Below are positions 1 through 7,574 of a DNA stretch of 29,264 nt, in pieces. Positions within the stretch are counted from its first letter, which is position 1; each line of letters begins with the position of its first letter. The stretch is from positions 1 to 29,264 of the forward strand of contig JBGAVT010000016.1 in NCBI GenBank assembly GCA_044227985.1, given 5' to 3'. This DNA comes from CAZUNB01 sp044227985 (GTDB taxonomy: Bacteria; Patescibacteriota; Saccharimonadia; Saccharimonadales; JAGPDM01). A program made the translations under genes and the position numbers. The notes under the pieces were generated by a model. The model ran no database searches. It was given only the letters and a program-made list of their open reading frames with translations, and was not told where the DNA came from.

Positions 1-620
1 TAAATTTTCTAGCTTTACTGGGTTGGAATGACGGAACTGAGCAAGAAATATTCACTATCGTAGAACTAATCGAGAAGTTTAAATTTTCACGAGTGCAGAG
101 CAGTCCTGCTCGCTTCAATCAAGAACGATTAGACTGGATAAACGGCAATTATATTCGAAACCAAAACTTCGATGATCTGAAAAAACTAGCTGAAAAGTTC
201 TGGCCTGATTACGCAATGGAATCAGATGAAAGTCATCGTAACGCAATCCTAAAACTGGTTCAGGAACGATTGAAATTCATGGCAGAACTTCCAGAACTCG
301 TAGAATTCTTTTTCAACCAACCAAAAATTACGCTTGACGAAGTGCTACAAGCCGATAAACAGCTCCGAAAAAAACTAGAGCCAGCCACCGCTAAGCAAAT
401 CATTAACGGCGTCATAGAGATACTGGATTCTAGCGATTTCAGTGTAGAGAACCTAGAAAAAATACTCCGTGACTATGCAGAAACGAGCGATCACTCAACC
501 GGTGTTATATTCAAGCTAATTCGCATTGGTGTGACCGGTCAGATAGCCGCACCGCCACTATTTGATACGCTCCATACTCTGGGTAAAACCGAAACCTTAA
601 GTCGTTTAAGTAACATCTAA
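1..620 (+). CDS. gltX: Glutamyl-tRNA synthetase, C-terminal part (5' truncated by window edge)
   Basis: GluRS charges tRNA with glutamate in the cytoplasm. The reading frame is open from base 3, so the gene begins outside the window; the GTG at 93 is an internal valine, not a start. The visible part begins with the segment LALLGWNDGTEQEIFTIVELIEKF followed by the RFNQERLDWINGNYIR region. That combination is the hallmark of the junction between the catalytic core and the anticodon-binding helical domain of class I GluRS. The remaining roughly 150 residues are the all-helical anticodon-binding domain, ending in a segment resembling the family's usual C-terminus (IGVTGQ, then FDTLHTLGKTETLSRL). 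The HIGH and KMSK-type motifs lie upstream, outside the window. The stop codon overlaps the convergent metA stop by four bases. A tRNA-Glu(CTC) gene lies at 13538-13612. Confidence 0.93.
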   Translation, partial: NFLALLGWNDGTEQEIFTIVELIEKFKFSRVQSSPARFNQERLDWINGNYIRNQNFDDLKKLAEKFWPDYAMESDESHRNAILKLVQERLKFMAELPELVEFFFNQPKITLDEVLQADKQLRKKLEPATAKQIINGVIEILDSSDFSVENLEKILRDYAETSDHSTGVIFKLIRIGVTGQIAAPPLFDTLHTLGKTETLSRLSNI

Positions 621-1543
621 CTGTTAAACCGACGAGTTTCCAGGTCGTAGGGTGTCGCTTGATATACGTGATTAACCCAATTCCGATAGAATATTGCAGC
701 ATTAGCTCTCCACCGAACAGTCGGAGATTTTCGCTCATCATCTTCAGAAAAATAATTACTAGGTAAACGTAATGTGTAGTCTGCTTTATCTTTATCTCGT
801 AAATATTCTTTTTTTAATGTTTCGGGAAGATATTCAGGATGACCAAATTGAAAAATCATTGAACGATCTTTAGTGGCAGCCAGGTGTACGCCAGCATCTT
901 CAGACATAACTAACAAATCAATTTCTGCATGATCAACGATATCATTAATCTTTGTCTCGGTATTTCGACCATGTGGCACCCAATATTCATCATCAAGATT
1001 TCGTGTCAATGGATCGTCTTTCAGGATTACGTCGTGCATAAAGACACCCAGACATTTTTCTGGTAATCGATATTTTCTGATATTAAAATTATGATACAAA
1101 CTAGCTTGGGCCGCCCAGCATAAAAATAATGTTGAAGCCACATTTTTTTTCGCCCAATCCATGATTTCAACTAGCTCTTTCCAGTAAGCTACTTGTTCGA
1201 AATCTAATAGCTCTACTGGACTACCAGTAATAATTAATCCATCGAGCCCAGGAGCTTTCACGTCATTAAACTCGACATAAAACTGCTCCAGATGCTCAGC
1301 CGAGGTATTTTTTGGTGTATAACTAGCTGTCTTTATTAATATTGGCACTACCTGTAGTGGTGTCTCGCCAATCATAGCTAGTAATTGCGCTTCTGTCTCT
1401 TGTTTATTAGGCATTAAGTTTAATATTCCAATCCTAATTGGCCGGATGTCCTGTGTCTCGGCACGATCAAGCGCCATAACAAACACACCATTATTTTTCA
1501 AAATTTTATACGCTGGCAGGTTTTCATCTAGACGTATTGGCAT
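617..1543 (-). CDS. metA: Homoserine O-acyltransferase (MetA family), predicted acetyl-specific
   Basis: MetA acylates the hydroxyl of homoserine, the first committed step of methionine synthesis. The protein has 308 residues, close to the usual family length. Residue numbering matches the E. coli enzyme exactly at the catalytic positions: Cys142 (LFLCWAAQ), His235 and Glu237 (FGHPEY), with Lys47 in MPNKQETE. Position 111 is Glu (TGSPVE), the residue that in this family favours acetyl-CoA; Gly there favours succinyl-CoA. The start was set at MPIRL because an AAGGA ribosome site lies 7 bases upstream; a TTG 15 bases further upstream would bury that site. The gene is on the same strand as, and downstream of, an AEC permease, with a structured spacer between. 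No other methionine gene is visible. Name sure; acyl preference inferred. Confidence 0.93.
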   Translation of the reverse strand: MPIRLDENLPAYKILKNNGVFVMALDRAETQDIRPIRIGILNLMPNKQETEAQLLAMIGETPLQVVPILIKTASYTPKNTSAEHLEQFYVEFNDVKAPGLDGLIITGSPVELLDFEQVAYWKELVEIMDWAKKNVASTLFLCWAAQASLYHNFNIRKYRLPEKCLGVFMHDVILKDDPLTRNLDDEYWVPHGRNTETKINDIVDHAEIDLLVMSEDAGVHLAATKDRSMIFQFGHPEYLPETLKKEYLRDKDKADYTLRLPSNYFSEDDERKSPTVRWRANAAIFYRNWVNHVYQATPYDLETRRFNS

Positions 1544-1586
1544 TACATTTTCCTTCAAGTGTCAATTTATAATTTATAGAAATAAT

Positions 1587-1642
1587 CCCTGGGTCTGTGA
1601 TGGTTATACCTGCTTCTGTATAATTAGATAGTTGACCCAGGG
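1587..1642 (-). promoter_or_regulatory. Nested stem-loop in the metA leader
   Basis: CCCTGGGTC (1587-1595) pairs perfectly with GACCCAGGG (1634-1642), and inside it TTATAC (1604-1609) pairs with GTATAA (1618-1623) around an 8-base loop. The element lies between the permease stop and the metA ribosome site. It could be a terminator or processing site, or a cis-regulatory leader for metA. There is no strong U-run after it on the minus strand, only ATTATTTCT. I do not recognise a known SAM riboswitch consensus. Confidence 0.45.
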
Positions 1643-1722
1643 CAAGGCATGGGCATCATCATGATTAAAGAAATTTGTCTTCCATTCATTGTTTGAATGA
1701 TAATCCTTAAAACTCTGGGCTG

Positions 1723-2640
1723 TCAAACTAGCAACTTTAAAGCTGCTATCACGAACGGCAGGAAGATTAGCGAAGCGATTGTTGTAACAGCAAGTATTTG
1801 CGTGTAGTATTTTTCGTCAAATCCGTATTGATCACAGAAAATTAGCCCCATTACGCTAACTGGCGAGAACATACTTAGAGTAATTGCAATAATAGTTGGC
1901 TCGTCAAAATGAATAACAGCGTTAAGAATTATTATAATCGATAATCCGATTGCAATTCGAGCAATAAAAGCAACAAATATAAAAGTAACTGTTTTAGGCT
2001 TCGGCATTGTTAGATTCAAAGCGACTAAAAGAGCAGCTAGAAAGCCGAAGCTTCTTGAGCTAAACTCAACAGAATCTATCAAGATTTGTGGAGTAAAGTT
2101 AATCAAATTAAAAGTTAGGCCCAATACGATGGCTATAACTGATGGAGACTTAGCTATCTTTGCTAAACTTTCATACAAAGAGTGTGCTTCGTTCGATTTA
2201 ATTTGTGCAAAAAATTGAGAGAAAGTCAGAAAAATGATAAACCAGCCAATCGAGTCGTAGAGCACCACTTTTTGAAAAACATCATTACCAAAGTTCAACA
2301 TTGCTAGTGGATAGATAATTGTTCCTAGAGATAGCGAACCGAATCCAAGAACCATTGCCATTTGTTTTGAAGTTTTAATATCTCTAAGCTTTGCGATGAA
2401 AAATATTAGTGCTTGCAAGCCAAAAACCAAAATTAAGCAGAGCAAGAAAAGCTTTCCATCGCTTGGCTTAAGGTTTATTTTTATCAGTGTTGCAAAAATA
2501 ATTAAGGGCAAGGCAATTTTCCCAACCAAATCAGAGACGGCAGGTTTAATTGAGACAGACAAGAAACCGAAATGGATAAAGAGTTTTATCGTTATAATCG
2601 TTACTAAATATGGAGCAGAGGATAGAAGAACGTCTAACAT
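1723..2640 (-). CDS. AEC (auxin efflux carrier)-type membrane permease
   Basis: A 305-residue, very hydrophobic protein with about ten membrane helices in two similar halves, characteristic of the AEC/BASS transporter superfamily. Supporting segments are the N-terminal half with GKIALPLIIFATLI, the central GFGSLSLGTIIYPLA, and the C-terminal ALLVALNLTMP and ITLSMFSPVSVMGLIFC, where bacterial AEC permeases carry similar Gly/Pro/Ser-broken helices. The substrate cannot be told from sequence; family members move organic acids, amino-acid-like compounds or auxins. The start was taken at MLDVLLSS because GGAGA lies just upstream; a longer frame beginning at 2694 would run through the promoter. It is divergent from the DUF3048 gene and is followed on the same strand by metA, so an amino-acid-related substrate is possible but unproven. 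Confidence 0.8.
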   Translation of the reverse strand: MLDVLLSSAPYLVTIITIKLFIHFGFLSVSIKPAVSDLVGKIALPLIIFATLIKINLKPSDGKLFLLCLILVFGLQALIFFIAKLRDIKTSKQMAMVLGFGSLSLGTIIYPLAMLNFGNDVFQKVVLYDSIGWFIIFLTFSQFFAQIKSNEAHSLYESLAKIAKSPSVIAIVLGLTFNLINFTPQILIDSVEFSSRSFGFLAALLVALNLTMPKPKTVTFIFVAFIARIAIGLSIIIILNAVIHFDEPTIIAITLSMFSPVSVMGLIFCDQYGFDEKYYTQILAVTTIASLIFLPFVIAALKLLV

Positions 2641-2649
2641 AATTTCTCC

Positions 2650-2655
2650 AGTATA
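2650..2655 (-). promoter_or_regulatory. -10 element of the AEC permease gene
   Basis: TATACT lies 9 bases before the ATG at 2640. The intervening GGAGAAATT could act as a ribosome site, but a normal start point about 7 bases after the -10 would leave almost no leader. No good -35 is visible. Confidence 0.5.
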
Positions 2656-2704
2656 AACTATCATCGTAACAATCGTGTAAACCCAAACTACCATAAGCGT
2701 AATT

Positions 2705-2713
2705 TGCTATACT
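2705..2713 (+). promoter_or_regulatory. Extended -10 promoter of the DUF3048 operon
   Basis: TGCTATACT ends 7 bases before the ATG at 2721. There is no ribosome site in between, so the predicted transcript begins at or next to the start codon. The same TGCTATAnT form occurs at 7536, 9344, 22786 and 27394. Confidence 0.6.
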
Positions 2714-2720
2714 TGCTACT

Positions 2721-3833
2721 ATGAAAGCCAGTTCTCCACACACTAATAGTCAAAAAGATACTGAGTCGAATGACAAGCAAAATAAAAAACGAATTCGTAC
2801 ACACTTGACGAAACATCATGCTATCTACCGATACGCTTCGATTACGTTAGCCTTCATAGTGATTGTTGGTATTATTTGGTTTGCATTTTTCCGTGCACAG
2901 AACCAAGTGACAAGAACCAGTAATCAGACAGGTCGAGCCCCGGCGTCAATCGTTAAATCATCGTTAACTGGCGAAAAAATGAATAGCATACTGGCCGAGA
3001 GACCCATCACAGGAGTTGTCATCGAAAACACCCCTGAAGCCCGTCCGCAGTCTGGGCTGATCGATGCTGGTGTTGTTTTTGAAGCGATGGAGGAGGGTGG
3101 AATCACCCGTAATTTAGCATTTTACCAAGCAGGGACACCAGAGCTCGTTGGACCAATCCGAAGTCTGCGTATGCACCACATTGACTGGGCTCTCGGTTTT
3201 GACTCTAGTGTTGCTCATGTTGGCGGCAGCGGAGAAGCGATAGAGAGAGCCCGAGCAACTCCATCATTCCGTGACCTTGATCAGATGAAGTTTACTAGTA
3301 GTTTTTTCCGCAGTAGTGACAGATATGCACCACACAACGTGTATAGCCGTATGAAAACCTTACGTGCACTTGGCATTGAAGAAGGATTCATCAAGAGTGA
3401 TTTCGATTCTATTAAAAGGCAGAGCAAGCCAAAGAATATCGTACCTACTATTACAACTATAGACATTCCTTTTTCATCAAAAATCTATAGCGTAGAGTAT
3501 CGTTATGAGCCAGTTACCAATAGCTATCGCCGATATCTAGCTGGAAATCCTCACAAAGATCGAGAGAATGAAAAGCACATTTCGCCGGCTGTTGTGGTGG
3601 TGCTAAAAGCTGGATTCTCGCGTGATGTTCATGGTCACAGTATTTATCAGACTACTGCAGGTGGCGAAGCTGTAATCTTTCAAAACGGACAACAGCAACA
3701 AGCAACATGGTCGAAGTCATCACCATTTAATCAGTTAATTTTTACCGATAGTAGCAATAAAGAAATTGGTCTCAACCCTGGGCAAACCTGGATAGAAGTC
3801 GTTCCAAACGATATGAAGGTTGACGCAACGTGA
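2721..3833 (+). CDS. DUF3048 domain protein, membrane-anchored (YerB-like)
   Basis: A 370-residue protein with a basic cytoplasmic head, one membrane helix at about residues 38-56 (ASITLAFIVIVGIIWFAFF), and an extracytoplasmic DUF3048 domain. The signature is RPITGVVIENTPEARPQSGLIDAGVVFEAMEEGGITRNLAFY followed by GPIRSLRMHHIDWALGFD and a C-terminal DUF3048 lobe with NPGQTWIEVVP. In Firmicutes the family (YerB) consists of surface lipoproteins of unknown biochemical role. Here a signal anchor replaces the lipobox. The start is fixed by a -10 element 7 bases upstream. The stop codon overlaps the GTG start of the next gene (GTGA), so this is the first gene of an operon with a histidine kinase and a response regulator. 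It may be the sensed or sensing surface component, but that is inference from context. Confidence 0.85.
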   Translation: MKASSPHTNSQKDTESNDKQNKKRIRTHLTKHHAIYRYASITLAFIVIVGIIWFAFFRAQNQVTRTSNQTGRAPASIVKSSLTGEKMNSILAERPITGVVIENTPEARPQSGLIDAGVVFEAMEEGGITRNLAFYQAGTPELVGPIRSLRMHHIDWALGFDSSVAHVGGSGEAIERARATPSFRDLDQMKFTSSFFRSSDRYAPHNVYSRMKTLRALGIEEGFIKSDFDSIKRQSKPKNIVPTITTIDIPFSSKIYSVEYRYEPVTNSYRRYLAGNPHKDRENEKHISPAVVVVLKAGFSRDVHGHSIYQTTAGGEAVIFQNGQQQQATWSKSSPFNQLIFTDSSNKEIGLNPGQTWIEVVPNDMKVDAT

Positions 3834-5362
3834 AGCCAGCTCGTCAATTTTATATTATTCGTTTTTTAAGTCACAGCCTCATTAGTTTTCTTGGCATAAT
3901 GATCGGGGTTTTTGGTTTTTACGCATTACATGATCTTATAGGTTGGAGATTTAACGATTCATTAATCGTTTCTTCTGCGTTCGGCTTCTTCATTGCGTTA
4001 CTTCTACATTTTGCTCGCAATCGTGCAGACCAACGTCCATTTGATGACATCCAAACTTGGCTCGATACCGAACGTAATCACCGTGATATTGATGAACAAA
4101 TTAGTGTATTGAATGCCAACAAATATGCATCGCACTTTATCTCACAATTCTGGGAACTGCTCAACAATCCACCTGGTAAAAAAGTTGATGATCCAATTGA
4201 ACTTCAAGCAATACAAGCAAAAATGCAGACTGTATTTGATGAGCTAAGTGTCGGTATTATCACGATGGACTCGGATGGTAAAATTTCAAATTGCAACCAA
4301 ACAGGCAGTGAAGTCTTAGGATTTAGAGACTCAGAACTAATCGGTAGCCCACTGATTGACACAATACGGCTCAAGCGATATGGCTCTCCCATTATTAAAA
4401 CCTGGCTAGAAGCTAACCAAGCCAAGGTTAAAGCCGAAAATCATTGGCGTGATATCGAATATCAGACCCCAATCGGTGAGCAGAAATATTTTGAAATTTT
4501 TGCTAAATATAATCGAAGTGATAAAAATGGTAACGATACAATACTGACAATAATTGATCGAACAAGCGAACAGGACCAAGAAGACCAAAAAGTTGATTTT
4601 GTAGCTATTGTTGCGCACGAGTTGCGAGCGCCGATTACGGTTATTCGTGGCTATCTGCAGGTTTTCGAGGACGAAGTTGCTGATAAACTCGATAAAGATC
4701 AGAAAGAATTCTTACAAAAAATGTATGTCAGCGCTGAGCAGCTCGGAAGTTTTGTTAACAATATTTTGAGCGCAGCAAGGATTGATCGTGGTGAACTAGT
4801 TGTCAACCAGACTAAAACTAATTGGCAAGACCTGATAGCTTCTGTTGCACAAGATTTAGCCGTGCGCGCAGAAGCTCATGGTAAAAAACTTAGCTACACT
4901 CTGCCAGACACGCAGCTTCCGCCCGTAGCAGTTGATAGCGCGATGATTGAACACACGATAATTAATCTCGTCGATAATGCCATAAAGTATGGAGCTAGTC
5001 ACGATAATATAATGATTGATGTCAAACTTGATGGTGATATGGTCCAGACGACAGTTACTGATCATGGGATTGGTATACCCGGCTCACTGGTCAGTAATAT
5101 GTTCACAAAGTTCTACCGTAGCCATCGCAGTAAACGTCAGTTTGGCGGTAGCGGTCTCGGGCTATTTTTGAGCAAGACTATCGTTGATGCTCATGGAGGT
5201 AAGATATGGGTCAATAGCCAAGAGGATAAGGGAAGTACCTTCGGGTTTACTGTTCCAACATATAAAAAATTTGCAACTGACGCCCAAGCAGAAGATAATG
5301 ATGGAGAGGTAATTCAAACTGGACATGGCTGGATCAAAAACCATTCTCTGTATAGAAGATGA
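3830..5362 (+). CDS. PAS-domain sensor histidine kinase
   Basis: A 510-residue kinase of a two-component system. In order: two membrane helices (about 12-33 and 44-62) with a very short external loop; a linker; a PAS domain (about 130-250, with MQTVFDELSVGIITMDSDGKISNCNQTGSEVLGF); a HisKA dimerisation domain with phospho-acceptor His263 (FVAIVAHELRAPIT); and an HATPase domain with N-box Asn383 (NLVDNAIKYG), G1 DHGIGIP (411-417), the F-box region FTKFYR and G2 GGSGLGL (439-445). All catalytic boxes are intact. With almost no extracellular sensor loop, input probably comes from the PAS domain, the membrane or the DUF3048 partner encoded just upstream. It starts with GTG overlapping the previous stop, and its last 38 bases overlap the response-regulator gene, indicating translational coupling. 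Confidence 0.93.
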   Translation: MKPARQFYIIRFLSHSLISFLGIMIGVFGFYALHDLIGWRFNDSLIVSSAFGFFIALLLHFARNRADQRPFDDIQTWLDTERNHRDIDEQISVLNANKYASHFISQFWELLNNPPGKKVDDPIELQAIQAKMQTVFDELSVGIITMDSDGKISNCNQTGSEVLGFRDSELIGSPLIDTIRLKRYGSPIIKTWLEANQAKVKAENHWRDIEYQTPIGEQKYFEIFAKYNRSDKNGNDTILTIIDRTSEQDQEDQKVDFVAIVAHELRAPITVIRGYLQVFEDEVADKLDKDQKEFLQKMYVSAEQLGSFVNNILSAARIDRGELVVNQTKTNWQDLIASVAQDLAVRAEAHGKKLSYTLPDTQLPPVAVDSAMIEHTIINLVDNAIKYGASHDNIMIDVKLDGDMVQTTVTDHGIGIPGSLVSNMFTKFYRSHRSKRQFGGSGLGLFLSKTIVDAHGGKIWVNSQEDKGSTFGFTVPTYKKFATDAQAEDNDGEVIQTGHGWIKNHSLYRR

Positions 5363-5720
5363 TCACTTTATAAGTGAGATGTATGAACGTGCATTAAAAA
5401 ATGCAGGCTATATTGTCACGATTATTGATAGTGGGAAAGATGCAGTAGAAACTGCAGAAAAAGGTGATTTTGATCTAATATTGTTGGATTTATGGATTCC
5501 GGTAAAGAACGGCATCCAGGTTTTAAAAGAACTACGAGGCGAAGAAGGAAATGGCTTACCTAGAACAAAAATTGTCATTACAACCAACTACGCGCAGGAT
5601 GATCATTCACGCGCAGCTTCAGCTGCACAGGCAGACGGATATTTCATTAAAGCAGAGATCACGCCAAAACAACTTGTCCAGACCGTCCAACGAATCATTG
5701 GTTCAGCAAAAAGTAAGTAG
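5325..5720 (+). CDS. Single-domain response regulator (REC only)
   Basis: A 131-residue protein consisting of one receiver domain. The acidic pocket is Glu11-Asp12-Asp13 (CIEDDHF), the phospho-acceptor is Asp55 (LILLDLWIP), the conserved Thr is at 86/87 (VITTNY) and Lys109 lies in YFIKAEIT. There is no DNA-binding or enzymatic output domain, so the signal must pass by protein-protein interaction, as with CheY- or Spo0F-type regulators. It is encoded immediately after, and overlapping, the histidine kinase gene, its likely partner. Its end (YFIKAEITPKQLVQTVQRII) resembles the REC domain encoded at 16453 (YLIKSQITIEDMVAVVAEVL), suggesting that the two systems in this window are related by duplication. 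Confidence 0.92.
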   Translation: MAGSKTILCIEDDHFISEMYERALKNAGYIVTIIDSGKDAVETAEKGDFDLILLDLWIPVKNGIQVLKELRGEEGNGLPRTKIVITTNYAQDDHSRAASAAQADGYFIKAEITPKQLVQTVQRIIGSAKSK

Positions 5721-5726
5721 TTAGAG

Positions 5727-6002
5727 ATGGACTCACTCGGCGATCTTCTTCATCGAAAAGCTAGCAAGCTTTCACTTAACCAAAAAAAATCAGACATTAC
5801 ATTAGCCCAAGAGGCAATCGAGAAAATTCTACCGAAACAACTCCACTTAAATCAAATAGACGGCACTGGTAAACTAATCTTACTAGCTAATTCTGCAGGA
5901 GCTGCCACGCTTGCTCATTTCGCAAAAGCTCAACTTATTGCTGTATGTGACAAGTCTTGCGAACAGGAAATTACGGATTTACGTATCACCATCGTTGGGT
6001 AA
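5727..6002 (+). CDS. Small DUF721/DciA-like protein (tentative)
   Basis: A 91-residue protein, the last gene of the DUF3048-kinase-regulator operon, starting six bases after the regulator stop. The first half is a basic helical region (DLLHRKASKLSLNQKKSDITLAQEAIEKILP). The second half has a strand-helix-strand layout (GTGKLILLANSAGAATLAHFAKAQLIA, ending ITDLRITIVG) resembling DUF721, the family that includes the helicase-loading factor DciA. There the pattern is an exposed strand, a helix beginning at an S-x-AWA-like motif, and a closing strand. The match is by pattern only and the key AWA aromatic is absent. No clear ribosome site is seen, consistent with coupling to the upstream gene. It could equally be an unrelated lineage-specific protein. 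Confidence 0.65.
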   Translation: MDSLGDLLHRKASKLSLNQKKSDITLAQEAIEKILPKQLHLNQIDGTGKLILLANSAGAATLAHFAKAQLIAVCDKSCEQEITDLRITIVG

Positions 6003-6042
6003 TCGTCTATACCCAAGGCTGACATTAACTTCAATAAGCAGA

Positions 6043-6402
6043 TCATTGAAGCTTCCAGTTTTCTCGCCCTCTGGTCCTATCTGATGATTTTCTGCTGTTT
6101 TTTTGTGCGACATCCCTCACTCGACTAGCCTCTAGTTCGCCCTGCGATGAAATCGCCACTGCAATTTCAGCTATGCCATCTGGTGCCGGACAGCGGACTT
6201 CGGATGTTACTGGATCTATGTTCACCCTCCCAGCAAGACTGACTGCAGCTTGAACCGCCAATTCAGGGTTTACTTCAACAAGACATTGAAACGCACCGGT
6301 TTCCCCATATAATGCGAAGCATTCTTCAGGGGTTCCTTCGCCGCAACCATCGGGTCCAACTTGCTGTGCAGTTAAAGTTCCATCCCACTTTTGAGAATTC
6401 AT
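6043..6402 (-). CDS. Hypothetical orphan protein with four cysteines
   Basis: I do not recognise this 119-residue protein. It has no membrane helix. The first half carries four cysteines (in GPDGCGEG, PEECFAL, FQCLVEV and VRCPAP) with hydrophobic strands between (AVQAAVSLAGRVNID, IAEIAVAI). The last 30 residues are basic and polar, probably disordered. The start at MNSQKW was chosen because an AGGAG ribosome site sits 6 bases upstream; an upstream ATG at 6435 lies within about 2-4 bases of the -10 element and would leave no leader. It is a single gene, convergent with the preceding operon and divergent from the protease gene. The four cysteines could bind a metal or form disulphides; neither can be decided. 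Confidence 0.65.
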   Translation of the reverse strand: MNSQKWDGTLTAQQVGPDGCGEGTPEECFALYGETGAFQCLVEVNPELAVQAAVSLAGRVNIDPVTSEVRCPAPDGIAEIAVAISSQGELEASRVRDVAQKNSRKSSDRTRGRENWKLQ

Positions 6403-6436
6403 ATCTGCTCCTCGTGGCATTTCTGCATTTTGCATA

Positions 6437-6466
6437 ATTATATTCCGTGCACCTTACGAAAATCAA
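6437..6466 (-). promoter_or_regulatory. Promoter of the 6043-6402 orphan
   Basis: On the minus strand: -35 TTGATT (6461-6466), 18-base spacer, -10 TATAAT (6437-6442). The start point would fall about 28 bases before the ATG at 6402, leaving room for the AGGAG site. Confidence 0.55.
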
Positions 6467-6497
6467 TAAACTACTATGTGAATAACATATGTATATT

Positions 6498-6526
6498 TTG
6501 ATTTTTTGTCAATTATTTTTTATATA
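6498..6526 (+). promoter_or_regulatory. Promoter of the M48 protease gene
   Basis: TTGATT (6498-6503), 17-base spacer, TATATA (6521-6526). It predicts a roughly 65-base leader that contains the 6561-6586 hairpin. It overlaps the ATG at 6506, which argues against that ATG being the protease start. Confidence 0.5.
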
Positions 6527-6560
6527 ACCATGGTTTCCTTCAGTTTTATCGCTAAGTTTT

Positions 6561-6586
6561 TACTACTTTGCCGGTGCAAAGTAGTA
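6561..6586 (+). repeat. Perfect inverted repeat (hairpin A) in the protease leader
   Basis: TACTACTTTGC (6561-6571) and GCAAAGTAGTA (6576-6586) are perfect 11-base arms around the loop CGGT, 12 bases before the start codon. The same core (CTACTTTGC...GCAAAGTAG) recurs at 23753-23778, and a close relative lies at 15452-15473. There is no U-run, so this is not a normal terminator. It may be an operator or an mRNA 5' hairpin that controls access to the start. Confidence 0.7.
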
Positions 6587-6598
6587 AGAGAATTTGCT

Positions 6599-7504
6599 AT
6601 GATTACTAAAGTAATTAAAATCAAAAAAGTAGGAGATCCCTTTATTAAATCACCAATATTAGAACAGGCAAGAAGCAGCAAAGATACTTCCGCTCTAGTC
6701 ATTGGCCTGATCGCTAGTGGAGCAATGCTAAGTATTTATCTTTTTTTCGCAATATTAATTGCTTCACTCCAGGATGGCATTCAAGGTTTTATAGGTGAAG
6801 TAGTGTTTGTGGGACTTTTCGCTATTCTTCTAGCCGTAGTCTTAGGCACGATTATGATTACCATCCGTATGCAGCGCCAGATAATGCTTGCTAACGCGCT
6901 CAATATTCGTTTTTCTTCAATGTCTTGGCTGCACAACTACGCCATCTCAGTTTGCAGCGACCTTAATATTCCACCAATGGAAATTTTTATTATCCAACAG
7001 CCGATGCTAAATGCCTATGCTTTCGGCTTTATGAAGCCATATTGCGTAGTCTTACATTCCGGAGCAGTCGATGGTCTCACTCCTGATGAATTGAAGTCGA
7101 TTGTCGTACATGAAATTGGGCATATTGCATATAAGCACACTAGCATTGGTATCTACCTCGCTCCACTATATTCGATCCCTTTCTTTGGTGGGATTTTTAC
7201 TTGGATTTTTGGTTTCTGGAGTCGGCGAGCAGAGAAAACCGCTGATCGCTTGAGCGTTGCGTATACTGCCGATCCAGATGTTGTCATTAGTGCTTTAATA
7301 AAAGTTCACGTTGGTCCAAATGTCACAAAGTATGCCACTATTGAAGGAATCACAAACCAACTCACCGAGAGCAACAATGGCTTTAATTTAGTTAGCGAAA
7401 CATTTAGTACGCATCCGTATCTTGTTCGCCGTGCGCAAGCTATTTATGAATTTGCAAGTACTCACAGCATACCAGCCAAACAAAGTGGAGCAGTTGACAA
7501 GTAA
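6599..7504 (+). CDS. htpX: M48-family membrane zinc metalloprotease (HtpX-like)
   Basis: A membrane-bound peptidase of the HtpX type, which degrades damaged membrane proteins at the cytoplasmic face. The 301-residue protein has two N-terminal helices (about 32-56 and 66-90), a lead-in MLNAYAFGFMKPYCVVLHSGAVDGLTPDELKSIVVHEIGH, the zinc and catalytic motif HEIGH at 171-175, a hydrophobic region at about 185-206, and the third ligand Glu212 in RRAEKTADR. The catalytic set is complete. The start at 6599 was preferred over 6506 because the promoter lies at 6498-6526 and a strong hairpin occupies 6561-6586; ribosome-site support is weak (AAGAGAA). It is followed on the same strand by three membrane-protein genes, which may be substrates or may merely be neighbours. 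Confidence 0.88.
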   Translation: MITKVIKIKKVGDPFIKSPILEQARSSKDTSALVIGLIASGAMLSIYLFFAILIASLQDGIQGFIGEVVFVGLFAILLAVVLGTIMITIRMQRQIMLANALNIRFSSMSWLHNYAISVCSDLNIPPMEIFIIQQPMLNAYAFGFMKPYCVVLHSGAVDGLTPDELKSIVVHEIGHIAYKHTSIGIYLAPLYSIPFFGGIFTWIFGFWSRRAEKTADRLSVAYTADPDVVISALIKVHVGPNVTKYATIEGITNQLTESNNGFNLVSETFSTHPYLVRRAQAIYEFASTHSIPAKQSGAVDK

Positions 7505-7535
7505 AGCTGCTCATCGCAGCAAGCCATCGAGTTTA

Positions 7536-7544
7536 TGCTATATT
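7536..7544 (+). promoter_or_regulatory. Extended -10 promoter of the 7575 gene
   Basis: TGCTATATT sits within the 14-base string GTTTATGCTATATT (7531-7544), which is repeated exactly at 9339-9352 before the second paralogous membrane gene. The leader of about 25 bases carries an AAGGAA ribosome site. Confidence 0.55.
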
Positions 7545-7574
7545 AATTGTGACTACATAATAAACAAAGGAAAT

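Noticed and set aside
93..95. GTG as start of a separate small gene
   Set aside because: The frame is open upstream to the window edge and encodes conserved GluRS sequence; this codon is an internal valine.
6506..6598. N-terminal extension of the M48 protease starting at 6506
   Set aside because: A promoter (6498-6526) and a perfect hairpin (6561-6586) occupy this stretch; the extension is not needed for the family fold.
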